DNA of 16,873 nt from NCBI GenBank assembly GCA_012963075.1, contig DTWI01000138.1, forward strand, positions 1 to 16,873. The letters run 5' to 3'. Positions 1 through 7,325 of the stretch are shown one piece after another. Source of the stretch: Fidelibacterota bacterium. Its GTDB lineage: Bacteria > Marinisomatota > Marinisomatia > Marinisomatales > Marinisomataceae. Both the position numbers and the translations under genes were made by a program. Below the pieces are notes generated by a model. The model made no database searches and was not told where the DNA came from. It was given only the letters and a program-made list of their open reading frames with translations. Position 1 is the first letter of the stretch, and each line of letters begins with the position of its first letter.

Positions 1-617
1 CCGTGAATATCAGAACTTGAAAATCCTTCTGTTCCTTTTTCTATGAGAAAACCACGAATGATACCTTCTTCATCTTTTGCCCATACAACCGCTATATCTG
101 CTATTGAACCATTAGTAATCCACATTTTTGATCCATTAATAATCCAATTATCTCCATCTTTTTTTGCTCTTGTAAGCATACCACCAGGATCAGAACCATG
201 ATTAGATTCTGTTAATCCAAAACACCCAATTGCTTCTCCAGAAGCTAATTTTGGTAACCATTTTTTCTTTTGTTCATCAGTACCATACTGAAAAATAGGA
301 TACATAACAAGACAGCTTTGCACACTGCAAAGAGAACGTAAACCAGAATCACCTTTTTCAAGTTCATGCATAATAAGACCATAAGCAATATTGCTAATCT
401 CGTTACCACCAAATTCTTTTGGAAGCGTGGAACCAAAAAACCCTAACTCTCCCATCTCAGGGATTAAATCGGTTGGGAATGTTCCTTTATCATAATATTC
501 ATTTACAATCGGAAGGAATTTTTTCTGAACAAAAGTATTTGCAGTTTTTTGTATCAACAATTCTTCATCATTGAGAAGCGAAGTAATGTTACAAAAATCT
601 GGACCAATATATTTCAT
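1..617 (-). CDS. Acyl-CoA dehydrogenase, glutaryl-CoA dehydrogenase-like (3' end off the window)
   Basis: This is the first 205 codons of an FAD-dependent acyl-CoA dehydrogenase. The family oxidises acyl-CoA thioesters at the alpha-beta bond and passes electrons to ETF. The visible part holds the N-terminal helical domain and the start of the middle beta domain. The segment SVQSCLVMYPIF followed by GCFGLTESNHGSDPG, then KMWITNGSIADIAVVWAKD and GFLIEKG, matches the glutaryl-CoA dehydrogenase subgroup (lysine/tryptophan degradation) better than short- or medium-chain enzymes. The usual Pro in GLTEPN is Ser here. The catalytic base and C-terminal helices lie beyond the left edge, so substrate and decarboxylase activity cannot be confirmed. 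The ATG is 1 nt after the thyX stop and has no clear Shine-Dalgarno site, so it is probably translationally coupled as the last visible gene of cysQ-thyX-acd. Confidence 0.88.
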   Translation of the reverse strand, partial: MKYIGPDFCNITSLLNDEELLIQKTANTFVQKKFLPIVNEYYDKGTFPTDLIPEMGELGFFGSTLPKEFGGNEISNIAYGLIMHELEKGDSGLRSLCSVQSCLVMYPIFQYGTDEQKKKWLPKLASGEAIGCFGLTESNHGSDPGGMLTRAKKDGDNWIINGSKMWITNGSIADIAVVWAKDEEGIIRGFLIEKGTEGFSSSDIH

Positions 618-618
618 G

Positions 619-1581
619 TTAGTTAATCAAATTTTTCAATTTATTTTGGAACTCTCTTAATTCTCTTACATTGCCTGTTTTCAAAGTTTCAGTTTTCCAT
701 TTTGTATTGAAGGTAGATTCATCATCATCACCACCATTTTTGACATATAATGGATATAAATCTTTTTTTGCGCGAGCTTTATTCTTATTGAGAGTGTAAA
801 CAATACGATAGACAACATCATCATAAATATCATTCCACAATCTTTCAGGTAATTTTTGTTTAAAAATATCTTGTTCAAAAGATGAAAGATAAAAACCTGA
901 TAAATTATAATCCTCAAATGCCTGATATGCAATTGGAGTGACTTGTTTAACAAACTCCGCCATTGCTTCTGCATAAACTCGGATTTCATACTGAGCATGA
1001 CTATCCATTCGAAGGCTTAAAAATTTTAATGTATTATTTAAATCATTTTTCCAATACCATTCTGTATATAGATTCACTGGTAAAACTGCACGAGCTAATT
1101 CTCTAGCTATACCTTTTTCATTCATCTCTTCATACATTTTGTATGATAAAGAAGAAATTTTTTCAAAATTATCAATAACCAATTTTGAATCTTTCTTACT
1201 TAACATCATGCCACGACCTTGTTTATTTAATGCATTCTGTGTAGAGATATTTTTAGGATTTGGAATATAAAATTCATCTCTAGCTTCTGAATATCTTAAG
1301 CTATATTCATTAATATTAGCAGTTCTATGTCTCACCCATTGCCTAGCAACAAAAATAGGCATTTTACAATGAAATTTAAATTCAACCATTTCAAATGGAG
1401 TAGTATGTCTATGTCTCATAAGATATCGAATTAAACCAGTATCTTGAGAAACTTTCTTTGTTCCTTTTCCATAACTAACTCTAGCAGCTTGAACGATTGA
1501 ATCATCTCCACCCATTGAATCTACAAGACGAATAAATCCTTGATCCAAACATTTAATTACGTTTTTTGGAAAATTGTTCAT
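619..1581 (-). CDS. thyX: FAD-dependent thymidylate synthase ThyX
   Basis: ThyX makes dTMP from dUMP using methylene-tetrahydrofolate as carbon donor and NADPH/FAD as reductant. The diagnostic RHR(X)7S signature is intact: RHR at residues 84-86 and Ser94. RHRHTTPFE lies at 56-64 and the conserved LRMDSHAQYEIR stretch at about 190-201, which contains the dUMP/FAD-binding Arg and His. At 320 residues it is longer than the compact ~220-residue ThyX of Thermotoga. The extra ~90 residues at the C-terminus are charged and end in a NVRELREFQNKL helix, as in the long ThyX forms of alphaproteobacteria. The start is 3 nt after the cysQ stop. No thyA is visible, so ThyX is probably the organism's route to dTMP. 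Confidence 0.95.
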   Translation of the reverse strand: MNNFPKNVIKCLDQGFIRLVDSMGGDDSIVQAARVSYGKGTKKVSQDTGLIRYLMRHRHTTPFEMVEFKFHCKMPIFVARQWVRHRTANINEYSLRYSEARDEFYIPNPKNISTQNALNKQGRGMMLSKKDSKLVIDNFEKISSLSYKMYEEMNEKGIARELARAVLPVNLYTEWYWKNDLNNTLKFLSLRMDSHAQYEIRVYAEAMAEFVKQVTPIAYQAFEDYNLSGFYLSSFEQDIFKQKLPERLWNDIYDDVVYRIVYTLNKNKARAKKDLYPLYVKNGGDDDESTFNTKWKTETLKTGNVRELREFQNKLKNLIN

Positions 1582-1584
1582 ATC

Positions 1585-2370
1585 CTAATATAATAAATCT
1601 GATACCATATCAAATAATTTAGAATTTGTAGCAATTATTGGGTCTGTAACAAGGGTTTTCTTTTGATTATAGTTAATATTTTTACCATCAATTGTTCTCA
1701 TTACTCCTCCCGCTTCACGGACGACACAATCACCAGCACAAATATCCCATTCATTCTTAGGAGCAACTGTTGCACAAATATCATACATGCCTGATGCTGA
1801 TAATCCCAATTTATATGCAATGCTACCGACAGATTTAATAGAAGAGAAATTATTTTTATAATTGTTCCATAAATTTTTACTGTACTCAGACCTACTTACA
1901 ATGATTGATGCATCTTGGATATCTTCTGTATTAGAAATTTTTATTTGTTCTCCATTTAAAAATGCTCCTTTATTCTTTTGAGCATAAAACATTTCGTCTG
2001 AGAAAGGATTATAAATAACCCCTACAACAGGTATACCATTTTCAGTAAGTGCAATACTCACACAAAATTCAGGAAGTTTTTTGATAAATTCTTTGGTTCC
2101 GTCTAAAGGATCAACAATCCAAACACGAGTTTTTTCTAATCTATCGTAAGTATCAATAGTTTCTTCAGAAAGCCAACCATCATGTGGAAATTCACCACCT
2201 AAAAAACTAGAAAGGTATTTATCAGCTTCATTATCTGCAATAGTAACGGGGCTATCGCCTGATTCTGATTTATATTGAATATCTTTAGAGTCAGATTCCA
2301 AGTATTTCATTAAGATTTTACCTGCATTACGAGCAGCAACTTTTGCAGCAATTAATTCTTCATTATACAT
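1585..2370 (-). CDS. cysQ: 3'(2'),5'-bisphosphate nucleotidase / inositol monophosphatase family, CysQ-like
   Basis: This is a Mg-dependent phosphatase of the inositol monophosphatase superfamily. CysQ members hydrolyse 3'-phosphoadenosine 5'-phosphate (PAP), the by-product of sulfate assimilation. In the 262-residue form chosen here, the metal- and substrate-binding motifs are DNEAD (46-50), LSEE (67-70), DPLDGTKEF (87-95) and WDICAG (208-213). The DGTKEFI wording is typical of CysQ rather than of inositol or fructose-bisphosphate phosphatases. The frame is open upstream to 2439, but the extra 23 residues match no family N-terminus, while MYNEELIAAKVAARNAG aligns with the usual first helix. 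It is the first gene of the minus-strand unit with thyX 3 nt downstream. Exact substrate is inferred; another IMPase-like substrate is possible. Confidence 0.88.
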   Translation of the reverse strand: MYNEELIAAKVAARNAGKILMKYLESDSKDIQYKSESGDSPVTIADNEADKYLSSFLGGEFPHDGWLSEETIDTYDRLEKTRVWIVDPLDGTKEFIKKLPEFCVSIALTENGIPVVGVIYNPFSDEMFYAQKNKGAFLNGEQIKISNTEDIQDASIIVSRSEYSKNLWNNYKNNFSSIKSVGSIAYKLGLSASGMYDICATVAPKNEWDICAGDCVVREAGGVMRTIDGKNINYNQKKTLVTDPIIATNSKLFDMVSDLLY

Positions 2371-2566
2371 AAATGAGATTATATACATTTTAAATGTAAA
2401 AATCGTTAAATTCCTTCTGAAATTGAGGACAGAACTCAAAAATTATTATTTTTTGTTTTTTAAATTTAGAATTGATAAAGATTTTTTATTCCTAATTATT
2501 CTCTCCTCATTTCACTAAAAGTTAAATAGTTGCTCTACGTTTAAAGTAAAGATAGAGGCTATAAAA
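2371..2566. promoter_or_regulatory. Divergent intergenic region between cysQ and rng
   Basis: This is the only sizeable non-coding gap in the window and must hold promoters for two diverging units. On the minus strand a perfect TATAAT lies at 2378-2383, seven bases before the chosen cysQ ATG, but no convincing -35 box sits at the right distance. If used, it would give an almost leaderless cysQ transcript. On the plus strand TTGATA (2472-2477) followed 15-17 bases later by AT-rich TAATTATT (2493-2500) is a weak candidate for the rng unit. The AT-richness makes chance matches easy. No riboswitch-like or palindromic element is obvious. Confidence 0.35.
2554..2558 (+). promoter_or_regulatory. Shine-Dalgarno site of rng
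   Basis: AGAGG lies 8 bases before the rng ATG at 2567. It fixes the start and shows that this organism uses Shine-Dalgarno initiation at some genes, which is uncommon in classical Bacteroidota. Confidence 0.7.
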
Positions 2567-4057
2567 ATGAAAAAAGAAATTTACATTAGTGAAGGCATCG
2601 GGGAGACTCGAATAGCCGTTAAAGAAAATGGAAAACTTGCCGAAATACATGTTGATAAACAATCAATAGAGAGAACTGTAGGCAATATCTATAAAGGGAT
2701 AGTAGAGAATGTTATCCCTGGTATGCAAGCTGCGTTTGTCAATATTGGAAAGGGAAATAACGCATTCTTACCTTTTTCAGAAATATCAGATTCAGAATTA
2801 ATCGCAGATTCAAAAAATTCTAAAGAGATTAATGTTCTACTGAAACCAGGTCAAGAAATTGTTGTTCAAGCAATCAAAGAACCGTTTGATAATAAAGGAG
2901 CTCGTATTACAACAGAACTTTCGATTGCTGGACGTTTTATTGTAATCGTACCAAATTCAAAATATGTTGGAGTATCAAAAAAAATGAGGGACAAATACGA
3001 AAGAAGAAGATTAAAGAAGATAGCTTTCGATATTAAAAAACATGGATTAGGAATTATTATCCGAACTGTGGCAGAGGGAAAAACTGAACAACAAATACAA
3101 AATGATTATAATAATTTAGAAAAGAAATATAACCAACTAATGAAGGTAGCTGAAGAAAGTAAGGCACCTATATTGATTCACAACGATTTGGAAATGACAT
3201 CAAGTGTTCTTCGAGATTTAATAAGCGATAAAGTAGAAAGAATTGTTGTTGATTCTAAAGCAAATTTTAAAAAAGTACAAAAAATTATAAAGGAAGACTC
3301 TCTAGAAATATTAGGTTCTATTGAACATTATAAAAAAAGAACTCCCTTATTCAAACAAGAAAAGATTGAGGATGAAATAGTAAAGCTACTCAGAAAGAAA
3401 GTTTGGCTTAAAAGCGGTGCATATTTAATTATTGAAAAAACTGAAGCAATGGTAGTTGTTGATGTTAATAGCGGAAAATTTATTGGCAAGAAAAAACATG
3501 AAGACAATTCTCTAAAAATCAATCTAGAAGCAGCAAAAGAAGTCGCAAAACAACTTAGATTGAGACATTTATCTGGTTTAATTTTGATTGATTTTATTGA
3601 TATGACTTCTGCTGGAAATAGAAAGAAAATATACCTTGAAATGAAAAAAGAGTTAAAAAAAGATCGTGCTAAAGTAGCAGTATCAGAAATTTCTGAATTT
3701 GGTGTTCTTGAGATGACTAGAGAAAGAACTGGTTTAAGCATTGTGGATTCATTAACAGAGTCTTGTGATAGTTGTAGGGGTATGGGAAGAATTATATCAA
3801 AGGATACACTTTTAACAAGAATTGACTATTGGTTACGTGATTATAAACAACAAAATAAGGATTTGAGATTAAAACTATATTTAAACCCAGAAATTGCTCA
3901 TTATTTAAAAAAAGAGCAGAAGAAAGCATATATTAGTCTTATGTGGCAAAATTTTGTTTATCTAAAAGTCATAGAGGATGCACAAATTCCAAAAAATCAG
4001 TTTAAATTCACAAAAATAAATGATACACAAGATATTACAACTCAAATAGGTACTTGA
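2567..4057 (+). CDS. rng: Ribonuclease G / E family endoribonuclease
   Basis: This is an RNase E/G-type single-strand endoribonuclease for rRNA maturation and mRNA decay. The 496-residue length fits RNase G, or RNase E without its degradosome scaffold tail. Domains in order are an N-terminal S1 domain (about 37-120; the frame VGNIYKGIVENVIPGMQAAFVNIG is classic), a 5' sensor/RNase H-like region, and the catalytic DNase I-like domain with VVVDVNSGKFIG (Asp299) and LIDFIDM (Asp342 and Asp345 region) for Mg binding. The zinc-link CDSCRGMGR has Cys400 and Cys403, and a small C-terminal domain follows. A good Shine-Dalgarno site supports the start. It heads the plus-strand unit and is followed by rplU and rpmA, a common arrangement that ties RNase G to ribosome production. 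Confidence 0.95.
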   Translation: MKKEIYISEGIGETRIAVKENGKLAEIHVDKQSIERTVGNIYKGIVENVIPGMQAAFVNIGKGNNAFLPFSEISDSELIADSKNSKEINVLLKPGQEIVVQAIKEPFDNKGARITTELSIAGRFIVIVPNSKYVGVSKKMRDKYERRRLKKIAFDIKKHGLGIIIRTVAEGKTEQQIQNDYNNLEKKYNQLMKVAEESKAPILIHNDLEMTSSVLRDLISDKVERIVVDSKANFKKVQKIIKEDSLEILGSIEHYKKRTPLFKQEKIEDEIVKLLRKKVWLKSGAYLIIEKTEAMVVVDVNSGKFIGKKKHEDNSLKINLEAAKEVAKQLRLRHLSGLILIDFIDMTSAGNRKKIYLEMKKELKKDRAKVAVSEISEFGVLEMTRERTGLSIVDSLTESCDSCRGMGRIISKDTLLTRIDYWLRDYKQQNKDLRLKLYLNPEIAHYLKKEQKKAYISLMWQNFVYLKVIEDAQIPKNQFKFTKINDTQDITTQIGT

Positions 4058-4090
4058 AAGAGAATAAATTAGCTATTAAGTTCGCACGCT

Positions 4091-4465
4091 ATGATTGCAA
4101 TTGTAGAAATATATGGAAAACAATATAAGGTTTCTAAGGGTGATACTGTTATAGTTGATTCCAAAATTGACCTAGAAATAGGTAAGACTGTAAAATTTGA
4201 TAATATTAAAGCAGTATTAGACAAAGATACTAATATCTTTAATCCGAAAGAATTAAGCAGTTATAAAGTCAGCGCTAAAGTTGTTGATCATACAAGAGCT
4301 GATAAAGTACTTGTAATCAAGAAAAAAAGAAGAAAAGGTTATCAAAGAAAAAATGGTCATAGACAAGACTTAACTATGATTCAAATTCAATCAATTACTG
4401 GTACAAAAAAGAAATCTACAAGCACTACAAAAAAGAAAGCTACAAGCACTACGAAGAAAAAATAA
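4091..4465 (+). CDS. rplU: 50S ribosomal protein L21 with Lys/Thr/Ser repeat tail
   Basis: L21 is a 23S rRNA-binding protein of the large subunit. MIAIVEIYGKQYKVSKGD at the N-terminus and the basic KKKRRKGYQRKNGHRQ segment (78-92) followed by the TMIQIQSITG strand are the family hallmarks. Typical bacterial L21 ends near residue 103. Here residues 105-124 form an added tail of an 8-residue repeat, TKKK(S/A)TST, which ends in TKKK. The tail is probably disordered and could contact rRNA. The gene begins 33 nt after rng without a strong Shine-Dalgarno site and precedes rpmA by 12 nt, the standard order. Confidence 0.96.
   Translation: MIAIVEIYGKQYKVSKGDTVIVDSKIDLEIGKTVKFDNIKAVLDKDTNIFNPKELSSYKVSAKVVDHTRADKVLVIKKKRRKGYQRKNGHRQDLTMIQIQSITGTKKKSTSTTKKKATSTTKKK
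4403..4462 (+). repeat. 24-bp in-frame tandem repeat coding the L21 tail
   Basis: Two full units (4403-4426 and 4427-4450) and a half unit (4451-4462) encode TKKKSTST, TKKKATST and TKKK. The units differ at few bases, which suggests recent duplication or slippage. The repeat stays in frame to the rplU stop. Confidence 0.85.
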
Positions 4466-4470
4466 AGAGG
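4466..4470 (+). promoter_or_regulatory. Shine-Dalgarno site of rpmA
   Basis: AGAGG begins at the base right after the rplU stop codon and lies 7 bases before the rpmA ATG at 4478. It is one of the clearest ribosome binding sites in the window. Confidence 0.75.
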
Positions 4471-4477
4471 TAGACAT

Positions 4478-4732
4478 ATGGCTCATAAAAAAGGACAAGG
4501 AAGTTCAAGGAATGGAAGAGATTCTGTATCAAAAAGACTAGGTATTAAAACTTCTGATGGTCAAACAATTCTATCGGGGAGCATTATTGTTAAACAAAGA
4601 GGCACAAAATATCATCCTGGACGTAATGTAAAAAGATCAAGTGATGATTCCTTATTTGCAATATCTAATGGAATTGTAAAGTTTAGCAAAAAAGGTAAAA
4701 ATACTTTTGTAAGTGTAGTCGACAAAAATTAA
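4478..4732 (+). CDS. rpmA: 50S ribosomal protein L27
   Basis: L27 is a large-subunit protein whose N-terminus reaches the peptidyl-transferase centre. The 84-residue protein begins [20 protein letters not shown] and continues with [16 protein letters not shown], both diagnostic. It starts directly with AHKKG, so it lacks the cleavable N-terminal extension removed by Prp protease in Firmicutes. It follows rplU with its own Shine-Dalgarno site. The mdh gene begins 2 nt after its stop. Confidence 0.98.
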   Translation: MAHKKGQGSSRNGRDSVSKRLGIKTSDGQTILSGSIIVKQRGTKYHPGRNVKRSSDDSLFAISNGIVKFSKKGKNTFVSVVDKN

Positions 4733-4734
4733 AA

Positions 4735-5670
4735 ATGCCAAGAAAAAAAATAGCACTAATTGGGGGTGGACAAGTTGGTGGTAATATTGCCCTTCTAGCA
4801 GCTCAAAAAGAATTGGGAGATATTGTTATTATTGATATTCCTGAGGCTGAAAGTTTTGTCAAGGGAAAAGCGTTAGATATCTCGCAACTTCTTCCTCATG
4901 ACGGATTTGATTGTAGAATAACTGGATCATCAGATTTTAAAGCAATAAAAAATTCTGATGTCGTTGTTATTACTGCAGGATTTCCTAGACAACCTGGTAT
5001 GAATCGAGAAGATTTACTTAATAAAAATCTATCTATTATGACAAACGTAGCTAATGAAGTAAAAACACATGCTCCAAATGCATTTGTGATTGTTGTCTCA
5101 AACCCTCTTGATGCAATGGTATATTCATTTTATAAAGTATCAGGATTTAAAAAGAATAAAGTTGTTGGTATGGCAGGAGCACTCGATAGTGCAAGATTTA
5201 GATCTTTTATAGCAATAGAAACAAATCTTTCTTCTCAAGATGTTACTTGTATGGTTCTTGGTGGACATGGAGATACAATGGTACCAATAAGTCGATTAGC
5301 CAGCGTTGGTGGAGTACCTTTAACTGCATTATTAGATGAAGAAAAAATTAATGAAATTGAAGAACGAACAAGATTTGGTGGTGGTGAAATAGTCAAACTT
5401 CTTGGAAAAGGGTCTGCATTTTATGCTCCTGCACAGTCTTCAGTAGAAATGATTGAAAGTTTTATTAGAGATAAAAAACGTGTAATTCCTTGTGCTTCAC
5501 TATGTGAAGGAGAATTTGGAATTGATGGATATTTTATCGGAGTACCAACCGTAATTGGTTGTGATGGTGTAGAGAAAATCCTCACATTTGATTTAAATGA
5601 TGAAGAAAAAAATGCTCTCAATAACACCCTTACTGAAGTAAAAAAGACGGTCCAAGAAACTGGACTATAA
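4735..5670 (+). CDS. mdh: Malate dehydrogenase (NAD-dependent, LDH-like type)
   Basis: This enzyme interconverts malate and oxaloacetate in the TCA cycle in the cytoplasm. It has a Rossmann NAD-binding loop GGGQVGG (10-16) with acidic Asp34 for NAD rather than NADP. Substrate-binding Arg85 and Arg91 lie in PRQPGMNRED; an Arg rather than Gln in this loop marks malate over lactate specificity. Asn123 lies in VSNPLD, Asp151 and Arg154 in GALDSARFR, and the catalytic His178 in GGHGDTMVP. The length of 311 residues is normal for the LDH-like tetrameric MDH class seen in FCB bacteria. The ATG is 2 nt after the rpmA stop with no Shine-Dalgarno site, so it is likely coupled. Finding mdh directly behind ribosomal genes links it to growth-rate expression. 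Confidence 0.95.
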   Translation: MPRKKIALIGGGQVGGNIALLAAQKELGDIVIIDIPEAESFVKGKALDISQLLPHDGFDCRITGSSDFKAIKNSDVVVITAGFPRQPGMNREDLLNKNLSIMTNVANEVKTHAPNAFVIVVSNPLDAMVYSFYKVSGFKKNKVVGMAGALDSARFRSFIAIETNLSSQDVTCMVLGGHGDTMVPISRLASVGGVPLTALLDEEKINEIEERTRFGGGEIVKLLGKGSAFYAPAQSSVEMIESFIRDKKRVIPCASLCEGEFGIDGYFIGVPTVIGCDGVEKILTFDLNDEEKNALNNTLTEVKKTVQETGL

Positions 5671-5675
5671 TACAT

Positions 5676-6407
5676 TTGAAGAATATATACTTTTTACTTT
5701 TTTCATTATTAATCTCATCTAATCTTATTGCTCAATCTGGATTTATCACTGAAGAAAGTACTATGGCTTCTTTTAAAATGGGTTCTATGCAATCTTCTGT
5801 TTATAAATACTTTTCTGAAGATACTTACTATTCAAAAATGGACTTTTCATTTAAAGGAAAAGGACTTGCGCGACTTATGAGTAGAGATGTAGAAAATGGC
5901 ACTATTATTTCATTTAAAGATTCTACTATTATAAAAATAAATCATAAAAAAAATCGTTTTACTAAAAAGCTATTATCAGAATTTTTAGAAGAAAGAAAAT
6001 CTGAATCAGTAAATGAATCTGAAAATCAAGAAAATAGTGAGTCAGATGAAGAAAATTTTACTCCAGTAGTGTCAGATACTTTAGAAATAATCAATGGTTT
6101 TGACTCATATAAAGTAACCTTAAATGAAGAGAATCGTACACAATCTATATGGGTTACAGACAAGGCTCAACAATCTGATATTGTAATATCTATGCAAAGC
6201 AAAATTGATGAATTTGAAAGTAACTGGGTCAATCTTGATATTGATTTGTCAGAATTAGGAATGAATGAAAATGCAATTATTGTTAAAGCAATGTTTAGTG
6301 ATGAAGATGGAAGTTTTGAATATAATCTAAAAACATACTCACCAATAGATTCCATGCCAGATATATTTCAAATTCTAGAAGAATATAAAAAAGTAAAAAA
6401 ATTATAA
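5676..6407 (+). CDS. Exported protein of unknown function, DUF4412-like
   Basis: The 243-residue product begins with a TTG codon 5 nt after the mdh stop. That start gives a textbook signal peptide, MKNIYFLLFSLLISSNLIAQ; the next Met (ATGGC) would discard it. Cleavage after Ala leaves Gln at the mature N-terminus. The mature part has two beta-rich segments: YKYFSEDTYYSKMDFSF to KINHKKNRF, then INGFDSYKVTLNEENRTQSIWVTDK. A Glu/Ser/Asn-rich linker at about 105-130 separates them. This pattern recalls DUF4412 exported proteins common in the FCB group, whose function is not known. No catalytic motif is visible. It is the last gene of the plus-strand unit, and its stop overlaps the queG stop on the other strand. 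Confidence 0.75.
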   Translation: MKNIYFLLFSLLISSNLIAQSGFITEESTMASFKMGSMQSSVYKYFSEDTYYSKMDFSFKGKGLARLMSRDVENGTIISFKDSTIIKINHKKNRFTKKLLSEFLEERKSESVNESENQENSESDEENFTPVVSDTLEIINGFDSYKVTLNEENRTQSIWVTDKAQQSDIVISMQSKIDEFESNWVNLDIDLSELGMNENAIIVKAMFSDEDGSFEYNLKTYSPIDSMPDIFQILEEYKKVKKL

Positions 6408-7325
6408 GGATTCAATATTTCTTTTTAATCCGTTATATTTCGTTCTTTTGACAGCAGAGTTAGAAAAACCAGATTTGAAATTACTTTGATTTAGATTTTT
6501 CCAATCATTTTTAAAAAATTGAACCAACGATTCTCTTGGTTGGAATTGCTGATCTTTTTTTACTTGCTCAAATTTGATATTCCATGGACACACTTCTTGA
6601 CAAATATCACATCCATAAATCCATTGATGTAAGTTTACGTCTTTAAAGTCTCCCCTATATTCGATTGTGAGGTAAGATATGCATTTATTGGAATCTATTT
6701 TATATTCTGTTAAAGCATTTGTTGGACACGCATCTATGCACGCTGTACATGTACCACATAAATCCTCTTCAAAAGGAGTATCGTACTCTATTTTTTGATC
6801 AATAAGTATTTCTGCTAAGAATATCCAACTTCCTAAATCTTTGGTAAGAAGGTTTGTATTTTTCCCTTGCCATCCAATCCCTGCTTTTTCTGCCCATTTT
6901 TTTTCCATAATTGGGGCAGTGTCTACACAAAGCAAAGTTTTAATAGATGAGTCATAATTTGAAATTGTATCTTTAATAAGATGGAGTTTATTTTTAATTA
7001 CTTTATGATAATCATCTCCCCAGGCATAATTACTAAATTTGATATCTGAATTACAATCTTGTGAAAACTCAGAACTTCTCTGTGTAAAATAATTAAAGGC
7101 TAATGAAATCACGGTTTTTACTTCAGGAAAATAATTAAATATATTTTTTCGCTCTTCTTTTCTTGATTCCATCCATTTCATTGTACCATGATAATTTGAT
7201 TTGATCCATTCATCAAAATAGTTATTAGAATCAACTTTATTTAAAGGATTGGCAAAACCAATTTTATCAAATTCTAATTGAAGTGCTTTTTCTGTAATAA
7301 TATCTTTAAGATTTTTTTCTGTCAT
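6402..7325 (-). CDS. queG: Epoxyqueuosine reductase QueG (short form)
   Basis: QueG catalyses the last step of queuosine synthesis, reducing epoxyqueuosine in tRNA with cobalamin and two 4Fe-4S clusters. In the 307-residue form the conserved region CVDTAPIMEKKWAEKAGIGWQGKNT holds catalytic Asp135. The first cluster motif CGTCTACIDACP supplies Cys190, 193, 196 and 200. Cys215 and CDICQEVCPWN (239, 242, 246) supply the second set. The C-terminus FSNSAVKRTKYNGLKRNI is typical. E. coli QueG has about 70 more residues forming a HEAT-like domain; that part is absent here, as in many short homologues. ATG at 7325 is preferred to the in-frame TTG at 7334. It overlaps the TPR gene by 20 nt and is the last gene of its unit. 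Activity needs imported or synthesised B12. Confidence 0.93.
   Translation of the reverse strand: MTEKNLKDIITEKALQLEFDKIGFANPLNKVDSNNYFDEWIKSNYHGTMKWMESRKEERKNIFNYFPEVKTVISLAFNYFTQRSSEFSQDCNSDIKFSNYAWGDDYHKVIKNKLHLIKDTISNYDSSIKTLLCVDTAPIMEKKWAEKAGIGWQGKNTNLLTKDLGSWIFLAEILIDQKIEYDTPFEEDLCGTCTACIDACPTNALTEYKIDSNKCISYLTIEYRGDFKDVNLHQWIYGCDICQEVCPWNIKFEQVKKDQQFQPRESLVQFFKNDWKNLNQSNFKSGFSNSAVKRTKYNGLKRNIESL

Noticed and set aside
2371..2439. Upstream extension of cysQ giving a 284-residue protein
   Set aside because: The added 23 residues do not match the family N-terminus, and the downstream ATG aligns with the usual first helix of CysQ.
3328..3741. Open frame of 137 codons on the minus strand inside rng
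   Set aside because: It is antisense to the conserved catalytic domain of RNase G, is rich in Ser/Phe as expected from reverse-reading Lys/Glu-rich coding sequence, and resembles no family.
5650..5666. GTCC/GGAC inverted repeat at the end of mdh
   Set aside because: The stem has only four base pairs, lies inside coding sequence and has no U-run, so it is not a credible terminator.
5666..5671. Perfect TATAAT just before the DUF4412-like start
   Set aside because: It overlaps the mdh stop codon and has no matching -35 element; such hexamers are frequent in AT-rich DNA, and the gene fits as the last member of the upstream unit.
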